Source: Novosphingobium sp. | Lineage (GTDB): Bacteria > Pseudomonadota > Alphaproteobacteria > Sphingomonadales > Sphingomonadaceae | DNA length: 64,000 nt | NCBI RefSeq assembly: GCF_030696665.1 | Contig: NZ_JAUYRV010000039.1 | Coordinates: 62,001-126,000, forward strand | Direction: 5' to 3' | Part shown: piece by piece, positions 41,075 to 49,501 of the stretch | Position numbering within the stretch: the first letter of the stretch is position 1 | How the letters are laid out: each line of letters begins with the position of its first letter | Notes under the pieces: generated by a model | What the model saw: the letters and a program-made list of their open reading frames with translations, nothing else | Databases searched by the model: none | What the model was told of the DNA's origin: nothing | Position numbers and translations under genes: made by a program

Positions 41075-41483
41075 TGCTTCAACCCCCTTGTAAGACGCGT
41101 GGCGTTCCCGCCCTTCCCCAGAACCATCCCCCCACAGGCCTTGGCGCGTGATGCATGCTGCATCGCAGCAAGTCCGGACGCCGCGCTCAGCAGTCCGGCT
41201 CAAAAGGGCAAAGCTTCCCCGTCGCCGGAAGACAGAAGCGTCTCCAGCCCCGCCGCACTGGCGCGGCAGACATCAGGACTTCACCAATACCCCTTCAACG
41301 CGCGCCGCCTATTGGCCATTCCATGACGCTCGTCCGGGATTGATAATGCTGCAGGGCAACATGGAGTCAACGCCCTTTTGTGCAGCCGCAACACCCTTTT
41401 TGGCGCGCGGTATCAGGCCCGCACACGAAAACGGCGCCCGGATCGCTCCGGACGCCGCCTGCGTAACGGTGCGAAGCTGGCCT
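41075..41483. other. promoter region of the receptor and terminator of the glyoxalase gene
   Basis: No gene is seen. The left part should hold the promoter of the TonB receptor gene; a short symmetrical motif (gatgca-tgc-tgcatc) lies near 41150. The right part holds the terminator of the glyoxalase-type gene. Confidence 0.5.
41427..41457 (-). terminator. rho-independent terminator of the glyoxalase-type gene
   Basis: On the minus strand a ten-pair stem, with one G-U pair, has arms CGGCGTCCGG and CCGGGCGCCG closing a six-base loop. It is followed by TTTTC. It begins 27 bases after the stop at 41484. Confidence 0.8.
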
Positions 41484-41921
41484 TTACCAGCTACCGGTGT
41501 TGGCCATGCTCACCCACGGCTCCTGCGGGGGCAATTGGCCATCCTGCAGCAATTCCACCGAAATGCCGTCGGGCGATTTGACGAAAGCCATGTGGCCATC
41601 GCGCGGGGGGCGGTGGACGATATGCCCTGCGTCCACAAACCGCTGGCAGGTCTCGTAGATATTGTCGACGCGATAGGCGAGATGGCCGAAATTGTGTCCG
41701 CCGGCATAGACTTCGGCGGGCGAACCGTCTTCGGGCGGCCAGTTGTAGGTCAGTTCAACCTCGGCCACGCCCTCCTCGCCCGGCGCAGCGAGGAAGATCA
41801 GCGTGAAACGGCCCTGATCGCTGGAGAAGCGGCGCACCTCTTTCAGGCCCACCAGTTCGAAAAAGGCGATGGTTGCATCCGGGTCGGTCACCCGGATCAT
41901 GGTATGGAGGAACTTGGTCAC
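41484..41921 (-). CDS. VOC family protein, lactoylglutathione lyase-like
   Basis: This is 145 residues from GTG 41921, with a ggaaagg ribosome site; longer frames upstream are antisense to the SIMPL gene. It has two beta-alpha-beta-beta-beta modules with the four metal-ligand positions of glyoxalase I: H5 (KFLHTM), the Glu in EVELTY, the His in FGHLAYRV and the Glu in GISVELLQ. Glyoxalase I isomerises the hemithioacetal of methylglyoxal and glutathione. The C-terminal end and glutathione-site residues are close to GloA, so that activity is likely. It is divergent from the SIMPL gene. Confidence 0.82.
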   Translation of the reverse strand: MTKFLHTMIRVTDPDATIAFFELVGLKEVRRFSSDQGRFTLIFLAAPGEEGVAEVELTYNWPPEDGSPAEVYAGGHNFGHLAYRVDNIYETCQRFVDAGHIVHRPPRDGHMAFVKSPDGISVELLQDGQLPPQEPWVSMANTGSW

Positions 41922-42012
41922 GGCAGGAACCTTTCCGTTCAAAATCGGTTCATCGATAGAATTGCACAACTCGGCGCGGCACCGGAATGGCGGCGTCGCA
42001 AGGGAGATCACG

Positions 42013-42771
42013 ATGCAGGGCGAAGATAGGGACAATGATGGCCAGACCCAAGGCGGTGTGATGCGCTTTATTCCGCAGGGCGGAAAAGGCCTGCTCCCGG
42101 TGCTGGTCCTGTCTGCCGGGCTGGTGATTGGCGGCTGGTTCATCGGTGACGGGTTCCGCCGTGCCAAGGTGGCCGATCGTTCGGTAACCGTGCGCGGCCT
42201 TGCCGAGCGCGAAGTGACCGCCGACCTTGCCACGTGGACTCTCGCCTACTCCGCCACCGCCCCCGATATGGCGAGCGCGCAGGCCAGCGTTGACCGCGAC
42301 AGCCAGTCGATCCGCGCCTTCTTTGGGGAACTGGGCTTTCCGGCAGAGGCGCTGCAGCCCACCGGCGTGAACGTGCAGAGCTTCAACAACAACGGCGTGG
42401 TCAGCTTTACCGTGCGCCAGCGCATGACGCTGCGCACCACAGATGTGGACCGCGCGCAAAAGGCGGTGAAGCGGCAGTTTGACCTCGTCCGGCGCGGCGT
42501 GATGCTGGAGGAAGGGTCGGGCATGGCCTACACTTTCACCAAGCTCAACACGATCAAGCCCGAGATGGTGGCCGCCGCCACCAAGGACGCGCGTTCAGCC
42601 GCAGAACAGTTCGCGCGCGATAGCGGGGCATCGGTGGACGGGATCAAGACCGCCAGCCAGGGCTATTTCGAGATCACTGCGCGCGATGGCGATGGCGGCG
42701 GCTGGGGTGTGTCTGACAGCCCCTACAAGAAGGTCCGCGTGGTCACGACCATCGACTTTTACCTGCGTTGA
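42013..42771 (+). CDS. SIMPL domain protein (DUF541)
   Basis: This is 252 residues. One N-terminal membrane helix (about 28-47) anchors a periplasmic SIMPL domain (RSVTVRGLAEREVTADLATW, …VRQRMTLRTTDVDRAQKAV). The family includes periplasmic and outer-membrane proteins of unclear function, some linked to oxidative stress. ATG 42013 with gggagat upstream is chosen; the frame open from 41869 overlaps the divergent glyoxalase gene. It stands alone on its strand before the phosphatase gene. Confidence 0.85.
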   Translation: MQGEDRDNDGQTQGGVMRFIPQGGKGLLPVLVLSAGLVIGGWFIGDGFRRAKVADRSVTVRGLAEREVTADLATWTLAYSATAPDMASAQASVDRDSQSIRAFFGELGFPAEALQPTGVNVQSFNNNGVVSFTVRQRMTLRTTDVDRAQKAVKRQFDLVRRGVMLEEGSGMAYTFTKLNTIKPEMVAAATKDARSAAEQFARDSGASVDGIKTASQGYFEITARDGDGGGWGVSDSPYKKVRVVTTIDFYLR

Positions 42772-42854
42772 GGGTTGATCCTGACATGCACGATAAGGCG
42801 GTTGATGTTGCAACGCGCACATCATGCCGCCATATCGCGCGATAACGAGGGTCC

Positions 42855-43658
42855 ATGTTAAACAAGTTGCGTTCGTTGTTTTCCAGTTCCGGTGAGGGGC
42901 CTGTGGCCCTTGCCGTGCCGGTTGCGCGTGTGCCGCAGGGGCAGCGCGTCTATGCCGTGGGCGACATTCACGGGCGGCTCGACCTGTTTGAACAATTGCT
43001 GCAACGCATCCAAGCCGATGACACAGCGCGCGGACCTGCCGATACCACGCTGATCCTGCTGGGCGACCTGATCGACCGGGGGCCGGACAGCCGCGCAATG
43101 GTCGACCGCGCGATTGAACTCGCCCAGTCCGACAACGTGCGCGTGCTGGCGGGCAATCATGAGGAAATGCTGCTGGTCAGCATGGAAAATGATGAGGCGC
43201 TGCGCCATTTCCTGCGCCACGGAGGCAAGGAAACGCTGTTCAGCTATGGCTTGGACCCTGCGGAATACAGCCGCTCGACCCTGCCCGATTTGCGCGAGCG
43301 TATGGCCGCGCTGGTGCCGGGCGAACACATCGCGTTCTTCCATGCGATGGAAGATCACATCGTGATCGGCGATTACCTGTTCGTTCACGCCGGGATCCGT
43401 CCCGGTGTGCCGATAGGCGACCAGACGACGTCGGATTTGCGCTGGATCCGCCGGGAATTCCTCGATCATGCCGAATGGCACGGACATCTGGTGGTGCATG
43501 GCCATACGATCACCGACGCGCCGGACATCCAGCCCAACCGCATCGGCATCGATACCGGCGCCTATGCCTCTGGCCGGTTGACCGCGCTCGGGATCGAAGG
43601 TGAAGCACATTGGTTCGTTTCGGCGGAAATCACCCCCGAAGCACCCTCCCCGGTCTGA
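42855..43658 (+). CDS. metallophosphoesterase of the PPP-type phosphatase family
   Basis: This is 267 residues. All metal-site motifs are present in order: GDIHG, GDLIDRGPDS, GNHEEM, and the late HGHTITD, so it should bind two metal ions and cleave phosphoester bonds. Bacterial relatives act on phosphoproteins or on diadenosine tetraphosphate; the sequence does not decide between them. There is no signal peptide, so it is cytoplasmic. ATG 42855 is used. It is 83 bases after the SIMPL gene, with its own likely promoter. Confidence 0.88.
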   Translation: MLNKLRSLFSSSGEGPVALAVPVARVPQGQRVYAVGDIHGRLDLFEQLLQRIQADDTARGPADTTLILLGDLIDRGPDSRAMVDRAIELAQSDNVRVLAGNHEEMLLVSMENDEALRHFLRHGGKETLFSYGLDPAEYSRSTLPDLRERMAALVPGEHIAFFHAMEDHIVIGDYLFVHAGIRPGVPIGDQTTSDLRWIRREFLDHAEWHGHLVVHGHTITDAPDIQPNRIGIDTGAYASGRLTALGIEGEAHWFVSAEITPEAPSPV

Positions 43659-44024
43659 ACCAGGACGCTCAACGCAAAAAGGGTGGGGAAACCTTCGCGT
43701 TTGCAGCAATTTTTGCTCGCCGTTGCGAAAATGCAACTCCTGCCACTTTGTTATACATTACGTGTCTATCTTGTAATTTTAGAAGGCCATTTAACGGCGC
43801 AGGGCAATTACCTGTCCCTGGCGCAACCTTTGATGTCACCCCGTCGCAACATCGTCATTCTGGTGTCACATGAGACCGGTTTTGGGGCTTCCGGAAGCGC
43901 GGCTAAGGGCCGTTGGCATCGCGTCGGTAAAGGGTGATTCCTTTTTTCGACGCAGGTCAACGGCGCGGATCACGCCCGCGCCACAATCGCGCCAGTTTGG
44001 TGCAGCAACGGGGTCAACAGAACC
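43659..44024. other. AT-richer leader region before the large TonB receptor
   Basis: No gene is seen. Bases 43700-43800 are clearly less GC-rich than the surroundings, as expected for a promoter region. I could not choose a -35/-10 pair with confidence and see no riboswitch fold. Short frames here are not coding. Confidence 0.5.
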
Positions 44025-47000
44025 ATGCAACTCAGATTCCTCCTGGCCGCAAGCGCCGCCAGCCTGACGATGGCAGCGGCCATCGCAACGCCAGCCTACG
44101 CGCAGGAAACCGCATCGGCTGTGCGCGGTACCGTAATGGCCGATGGCCAGCCGGTTGGTGGAGCGACGGTTACGATCGTTCACACACCGTCGGGCACCAC
44201 AGCATCGACCACCACCGACGCCGGTGGCAACTTCTCGTCCAACGGCCTGCGCGTCGGTGGACCGTTCGCCGTCACCGTAGAAGCGGAAGGCTTTGAAGCG
44301 GCGACCGTTAACGACCTGTTCTTGCAGGCTGGCACGCCTGCACGTTTGCCGATCATGATGCAGGCTGCGCAGCAGATCGTCGTGACCGCTTCGTCGATCA
44401 CCTCGATTGCCGCGCTCTCGGATGGGCCGACCACGTCGCTCAACGCGGCAAAGATTGCATCGTCAGCATCGATCAACCGCGACGTCCGCGACCTTGCCCG
44501 TCGCGATCCGCTGGTAACGATGGACCTGACCAACAGCCGCACCATTGAAATCGCTGGCAACAACGGCCGCTTCAACCGCTTCTCGGTCGACGGCATGCAG
44601 ATGTCGGACGACTTCGGCCTGAACAACGGCGGCCTGCCCACCGGTCGCGGCCCGGTTCCGTTTGACGCAATTGAACAGTTCACCGTCAAGGTCGCCCCAT
44701 ATGACATCGCTGAAGGCGATCTTCAGGGCGGCGCGATCAACGTCGTGCTCAAGTCGGGTGGTAACAATTTCCACGGCGGCGGGTTCTATTCCTACACCGA
44801 CGACAGCCTGACCGGCAGCAAGTCCAAGGACCGCATCGTCAACCTCGACTTTGATTCGAAGCAGTTCGGCGGTTGGCTCTCTGGCCCGCTGGTGAAGGAC
44901 AAGCTGTTTTTCATGCTTGCTTATGAGCGCACCAAGGAAGGCCGTCCGCTAGAAGCCGGCTTTGGCGACGGCTTTGCCAACCAGGTTCCGGGCCTGACCC
45001 AGACGGTGATCGATCAGGTTTCATCCATCGCGCAGAGCCGCTTCGGCTATGACACGCAGGGCCTGATCTCCACCACGCAGGAAGAAGACGAGAAGATCGT
45101 CGGCAAGCTGGACTGGAACATCAGCGATGATCACCGCGCCGCGCTGACCTACATCCGCAACGTTGGCACCAACCAGTTCCAGCAGAACACCTTCCTGACC
45201 GCACCTTTCGCGCTCGGCTTCCTGTCCAACGGATACGAACTGCGCGAAGAAGTGAATTCGGGCACGCTGGAAATCAACTCGACGTGGTCGGACAGCTTCT
45301 CAACCACGGTGCGTGGGTCTTATCGTGACTACAACCGTGCGCAGACGCCGTTCGGTGGCAATGCTTTCCCGCAGATGGAAGTCTGCACCGATGCAACGGC
45401 ACGTGGTTCGGCCACCGGTTGCGACGGCACACGCCTGTTCTTCGGTCCAGACGTTTCGCGCCATTCGAACGCACTCAACACCGAGAACCTCTCGTTCGAC
45501 GTGAGCGGCCGTTACGATACCGGTGACCTTACCCTGCGCCTGAACGCAGGCTACACCCGCGTTAACGTCTACAACCTGTTCCTTCAGCGTTCACTGGGCG
45601 ACTTCTACTTTGACTCGCTGGCCGATTTCACGGCAGGCAACGCTGCCCGACTGCGTTACGGCAATGCCGTGCCGTCCAACGATCCAAACGATGCCGCCGC
45701 CCGGTTCAACACCACCAACTGGACGTTCGGCACGCAGGTTGACTGGCAGATCACGCCTACGTTCGACGTGATGCTGGGTCTGCGCTACGACCTGTTTGAC
45801 AACAACGTCCTGCCGCCGCTCAACGCAAACTTCGTTTCGCGTTACGGCTTCTCGAACCGTGAAACGTTCAAGGGTCGCGGTGCGTTCCAGCCGCGCTTTG
45901 CCGCGAACTGGGAAGCTACCGACCGTCTCGTCTTCCGCGCTGGCGCTGGCGTGTTTGCTGGCGGAACGCCCGACGTTTACCTTTCGAACGTGTTTTCGAA
46001 CACTGGCCAGCTGACCAACGCGGTTGACATCACCCGCGCCAACTGCGCCGCTTCGGGCACATGCGGTGCGCTTAATGGGCTGACCACTGGTGCGATCCCG
46101 ACCACTGTTCAGGACTTCCTGGCGCGCAACACCGCCAGCCTTGCTGCTGCTCCTACCGACAACATCGACCCGAACCTGAAGATTGCCCAGAAGCTGAAGG
46201 CAACCTTCCAGGCAGACTACAAGGCCGATCTTGGCCCGCTGGGCGACAACTGGATGTTCGGCGCCCAGTTCCTGTATGACAACACGCTACAGGGCTACCT
46301 CTGGCGCGATTTGCGCTCGGTGGCGATTGGGACGCTTCCCGATGGTCGCACCCGCTACGGTCCGATCGGTGGCATCGCCACCACCAACCGCGATCTTCAG
46401 CTGACCAACACCAGCGATGGCCGCAGCCTGTTCGGCACCTTCCGGGTGGAAAAGAGCTGGGACTTCGGCCTTGGGATGTCGGCAAGCTACACCCGCGCAG
46501 ACGTTAAGGACCGCTCTTCTTCCACGTCGTCAACCTCGGGTTCGAACTATGGCAACAACGCCTTCTTCGATCCAAACCTGCCTGCATACGGTCGTTCGAT
46601 CTATGAATTCCGCAACCAGTGGAAGTTCGGCGTAGACTACAGCCATGCGTTCTTTGGCGATGCCAAGACCACGTTCTCGCTGTTTGGCGAACTGCGCTCG
46701 GGCCGTCCGTACAGCCTGACCATGCTCGACAACACCAACGGTCGTGGTGCGGTTTACGGCACCGTGGGCAACCTCGGCAACGTGCTGCTCTATGTACCAA
46801 CTGGTCCCAGCGATCCGCTCGTCCAGTTCGACAACGCCGCCAGCGCTGCGACCTTCGAAACGCTCGTTGGCCAGCTCGGGCTGGAGAAGTATCGCGGCAA
46901 GGTCGTTCCGAAGAACTCGCAGACCTCGCCAAGCTTCTTCAAGGTCGATCTGCACTTCGGTCAGGAAATCCCTGTTCCGATGATCTCGGCTGGCAAGATC

Positions 47001-47231
47001 GAACTGTTTGCGGACATCGAAAACGTCCTCAACATGATCGACAAGGACTGGGGTGCGCTTTCGCAGGTCGAATTCGCATACAACGCTGCTGTGGTTCGCG
47101 TGACCTGCGCCACCACTTCTGGTCCCAACTGCACCAAGTACCAGTATGGCACCGTGCAGGCTCCGAACGAAGTGCTGCAGACGCGCCAGTCGCTCTACGG
47201 CATCCGCATCGGCGCCAAGGTCAAGTTCTGA
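44025..47231 (+). CDS. TonB-dependent receptor with carboxypeptidase-like N-terminal domain (Oar type)
   Basis: This is 1,068 residues. It has a signal peptide (MQLRFLLAASAASLTMAAAIATPAYA|QE), then a carboxypeptidase-regulatory-like domain (SAVRGTVMADGQPVGGATVT…) about residues 30-115. A plug follows (NRDVRDLARRDPLV, GRFNRFSVDGMQMSDDFG), then a large barrel ending in the terminal Phe (GIRIGAKVKF). This order is typical of Oar-like receptors, which handle large or peptide ligands. High Thr/Asn content and strong codon bias suggest high expression. A classic terminator follows. No neighbour reveals the substrate. Confidence 0.9.
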   Translation: MQLRFLLAASAASLTMAAAIATPAYAQETASAVRGTVMADGQPVGGATVTIVHTPSGTTASTTTDAGGNFSSNGLRVGGPFAVTVEAEGFEAATVNDLFLQAGTPARLPIMMQAAQQIVVTASSITSIAALSDGPTTSLNAAKIASSASINRDVRDLARRDPLVTMDLTNSRTIEIAGNNGRFNRFSVDGMQMSDDFGLNNGGLPTGRGPVPFDAIEQFTVKVAPYDIAEGDLQGGAINVVLKSGGNNFHGGGFYSYTDDSLTGSKSKDRIVNLDFDSKQFGGWLSGPLVKDKLFFMLAYERTKEGRPLEAGFGDGFANQVPGLTQTVIDQVSSIAQSRFGYDTQGLISTTQEEDEKIVGKLDWNISDDHRAALTYIRNVGTNQFQQNTFLTAPFALGFLSNGYELREEVNSGTLEINSTWSDSFSTTVRGSYRDYNRAQTPFGGNAFPQMEVCTDATARGSATGCDGTRLFFGPDVSRHSNALNTENLSFDVSGRYDTGDLTLRLNAGYTRVNVYNLFLQRSLGDFYFDSLADFTAGNAARLRYGNAVPSNDPNDAAARFNTTNWTFGTQVDWQITPTFDVMLGLRYDLFDNNVLPPLNANFVSRYGFSNRETFKGRGAFQPRFAANWEATDRLVFRAGAGVFAGGTPDVYLSNVFSNTGQLTNAVDITRANCAASGTCGALNGLTTGAIPTTVQDFLARNTASLAAAPTDNIDPNLKIAQKLKATFQADYKADLGPLGDNWMFGAQFLYDNTLQGYLWRDLRSVAIGTLPDGRTRYGPIGGIATTNRDLQLTNTSDGRSLFGTFRVEKSWDFGLGMSASYTRADVKDRSSSTSSTSGSNYGNNAFFDPNLPAYGRSIYEFRNQWKFGVDYSHAFFGDAKTTFSLFGELRSGRPYSLTMLDNTNGRGAVYGTVGNLGNVLLYVPTGPSDPLVQFDNAASAATFETLVGQLGLEKYRGKVVPKNSQTSPSFFKVDLHFGQEIPVPMISAGKIELFADIENVLNMIDKDWGALSQVEFAYNAAVVRVTCATTSGPNCTKYQYGTVQAPNEVLQTRQSLYGIRIGAKVKF

Positions 47232-47258
47232 TCGCGGCCTGAAAGCTAGCTACAAATC

Positions 47259-47291
47259 AGCGCGGGAGGGGAAACTCTCCCGCGCTTTTTT
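47259..47291 (+). terminator. rho-independent terminator after the Oar-type receptor
   Basis: AGCGCGGGAG (47259-47268) pairs perfectly with CTCCCGCGCT (47277-47286), and TTTTT follows. The stem lies between convergent genes. Confidence 0.95.
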
Positions 47292-47315
47292 GTGGGTGCC
47301 GTGCGGGCAGAAAAC

Positions 47316-48038
47316 TCAGCGGTAAACGCAGGCGTCCAGCGCTTCGTTCTTCACCACTGCCACGCGCCGGGCGATGGAGTTGCCGTGGCGGCGAGTGAAG
47401 CCGCCTGCGCCGTTGACTTCGCGCTCCTTGGGCAGGGGGAGCACGGCGGCGATGCGGGCCGCTTCGACCGCGCTCAGCTTGCGGGCGCTCTTGCCGTAAT
47501 AGCGCTGGGCGCCGGCCTCAACGCCATAGGTGCCGATGCCGGTTTCGGCGACATTCAGGTAGACTTCCATGATCCGGCGCTTGCCCCAGATCGTTTCGAT
47601 CAGGACGGTGTACCAGGCCTCAAGCCCTTTGCGCAGGTATCCGCCGCCCTGCCAAAGGAACACGTTCTTGGCGGTCTGCTGGCTGATCGTGGAGCCGCCA
47701 CGGATGCGCCCGCCCTTCTGGTTGCGCTTGAACGCCTGCATCATCGCGGCCTGATCAAAGCCGTTGTGCAGGCAGAACTTCCCGTCCTCGCCCGAGATCA
47801 CCGCGTCCACCATGTCGCGGTCGATGTCGTCCAGCGGGGTCCAGTCCTTGGTCACCGGGTGTTCGTCCATCAGCATGGTCAGCGTGGTGGGAACCGGCAC
47901 GACCTTGTAGATCACCACCTGCGCCACTGAGATGAACAGGAACGCGGCGACGAGGCGGGCGAGCAGCCAGCCAAAGCGGCTTGCAGGACGGCGCGCGCGC
48001 GTGGCGGGCTGGCGGGGGTTCTTGAGTTCTTCGAGCAT
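47316..48038 (-). CDS. mtgA: monofunctional peptidoglycan glycosyltransferase
   Basis: This is 240 residues. One N-terminal membrane helix (about 25-45) anchors a GT51 domain with the catalytic Glu in SGEDGKFCLHNGFD. The other hallmark blocks are RIRGGSTISQQTAKNVFLW, RKGLEAWYTVLIE and KRRIMEVYLNVAE. No penicillin-binding domain follows, so it is the MtgA type, which polymerises lipid II in the periplasm. Length agrees with the family. It is transcribed toward the TonB receptor and lies 51 bases after the CRP-type regulator gene. Confidence 0.95.
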   Translation of the reverse strand: MLEELKNPRQPATRARRPASRFGWLLARLVAAFLFISVAQVVIYKVVPVPTTLTMLMDEHPVTKDWTPLDDIDRDMVDAVISGEDGKFCLHNGFDQAAMMQAFKRNQKGGRIRGGSTISQQTAKNVFLWQGGGYLRKGLEAWYTVLIETIWGKRRIMEVYLNVAETGIGTYGVEAGAQRYYGKSARKLSAVEAARIAAVLPLPKEREVNGAGGFTRRHGNSIARRVAVVKNEALDACVYR

Positions 48039-48089
48039 CGGGCGCGAACGTATCCGGCAACCTGCGGCTCTGGCAATCGCTTAAAAAGC

Positions 48090-48758
48090 TCAGGCGGTTT
48101 GCGAATACCGATGCAGCCGGTCCGCCAGCCGCGTGACCGAAGGCACGACGATGCGCCGCCCTTCACGCGTGAGCAGGCCTTCGCGCACCAGCAGCGCGAA
48201 TTCACGGGTCACCGTCTCGCGGTTGGTGCCGATGCGGGCGGCGAGTTCGGCCTGCGTGGGGATGCGGGTGATGCAGGCTGACCCATCGGGCGCAGGATTT
48301 CCGGCAAGGCGCAGCAGTTCGGCCTGCAGGCGCGGGCCGACGCCCATCGTCGAAAGTTCGTAGATGCGGTTGGTGAGGTAGCGCACCTGATGCGCCAGAT
48401 AGCGCGCCAGCCACAGCGAAAGCACCGGCTCGCTCTCGATCAGGCCAACAAAAGTGGCGCCGGGGGTGACCAGCAGCGTGCTGTTCTCCACCGCCACCAC
48501 ATCAGCCGACCGGGGCTGCCCATCAATCGCCGCCAGTTCACCAAACATCTCGCCTTGTTCGATCAGCCGCAGCACCGTTTCGCGCCCCTGCGCCGAAACG
48601 AGCGAGACGCTGACGCTGCCCTCGATCACAAGGTAGACGTCGTTCGCAGGCAGGCCAACCGCCAGCAGGACGTGCCCCTTGCGCACGCGCAACTGGCGGC
48701 CATTGCGCGCCAGCACATCGCGCACCGCATCCGGAACCGTAAGATACGATATTGGCAC
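48090..48758 (-). CDS. CRP/FNR family regulator, CRP-like
   Basis: This is 222 residues from GTG 48758. The cyclic-nucleotide-binding fold carries a phosphate cassette close to that of CRP (FGELAAIDGQPRSADVVA, with the Gly-Glu and Arg-Ser-Ala positions). A CRP-type winged helix follows (IPTQAELAARIGTNRETVTREFALL). There is no N-terminal Cys cluster, so it is not an oxygen-sensing FNR. Binding of cAMP or cGMP is plausible. A class III nucleotide cyclase gene lies 0.7 kb away on the other strand. Possible targets include the cyclase operon and mtgA, but no site was identified. Confidence 0.9.
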   Translation of the reverse strand: MPISYLTVPDAVRDVLARNGRQLRVRKGHVLLAVGLPANDVYLVIEGSVSVSLVSAQGRETVLRLIEQGEMFGELAAIDGQPRSADVVAVENSTLLVTPGATFVGLIESEPVLSLWLARYLAHQVRYLTNRIYELSTMGVGPRLQAELLRLAGNPAPDGSACITRIPTQAELAARIGTNRETVTREFALLVREGLLTREGRRIVVPSVTRLADRLHRYSQTA

Positions 48759-48927
48759 AGTTCAGGTCCGTTTCCGTAGCATCTCTCGTTAGCGGCTTAT
48801 CGAATGTGCCAAGAATCACAAGTGGCAGGTGCGCTGGACAACGGCGGTGCGCTGGAAAGGCAGGCACAATAGCAAGCCTTGCCATGCCCCGCGCGGCCCA
48901 CCAGCCGCGCCTCTGACCGCCGAGGCC

Positions 48928-49365
48928 ATGCACCGTTACCTCATCTGGAAAGCCGGACCCGGTCCGATCGATATTGAATTCAAGCGCTTGGGCGAGGCAG
49001 TCCTGCGCCCGTCGGTATCGATCGTGACGCCCGTGGGCGCAACGGCCGTCCCGCGCGAGGATGCGTGCGATGTTGCCCGTTTCAGCCTTGATTGCGCAGA
49101 TGTGGCGCGCCTGCTGTCCCCGCGTGACGACGTGCGGGCACCTTGTATAATGGTGCAGTGTGATGCGTTCATGGCTATGGCTTCGCGCCGCCGCCGCTGG
49201 GGCTGGGCTATCCGCGTATCGCGCAATGGACAGGCGTTGCAGGGCTTTCATCTGGACGGAAGGCCGCTGGCGCTAAGTCGTGACGGGTTCACGCGCGCGC
49301 GGCTGCAAAATATGTCCGAAAGGACAGGGATGGCCCACGCGCACGACATAATTGGCCTGATCTGA
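48928..49365 (+). CDS. hypothetical protein, uncertain
   Basis: This is 145 residues from ATG 48928 (the frame is open from 48829). No motif or family is recognised. The middle has a beta-like texture (VSIVTPVGATAVPR, WGWAIRVSRNGQALQGFHLD). Third-position GC is lower than in neighbouring genes, so coding status is doubtful. The alternatives are an untranslated region between the CRP-like gene and the cyclase operon, or the minus-strand frame at 48936-49226, which looks worse. Confidence 0.35.
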   Translation: MHRYLIWKAGPGPIDIEFKRLGEAVLRPSVSIVTPVGATAVPREDACDVARFSLDCADVARLLSPRDDVRAPCIMVQCDAFMAMASRRRRWGWAIRVSRNGQALQGFHLDGRPLALSRDGFTRARLQNMSERTGMAHAHDIIGLI

Positions 49366-49501
49366 CGATGTTTGGCAGCCGGTCTCGTGATGAAGCACAG
49401 CCCAGCGGCCCGAATCGTCAAGAATTTTCGTTGCGATTATGGCTGCAACCTGAATACGTGGAGTTGCCGGGGGGCACGCCGCAGGATTCGCCGCACCCGG
49501 T

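Noticed and set aside
43659..44024. Possible riboswitch before the large TonB receptor
   Set aside because: The region is AT-richer, but I found no B12-box or other conserved aptamer sequence, and no sequestering hairpin before the start.
48538..49251. 237-codon minus-strand frame reaching into the CRP-like gene
   Set aside because: It overlaps the well-supported CRP-like gene in another frame and has no recognisable domain.
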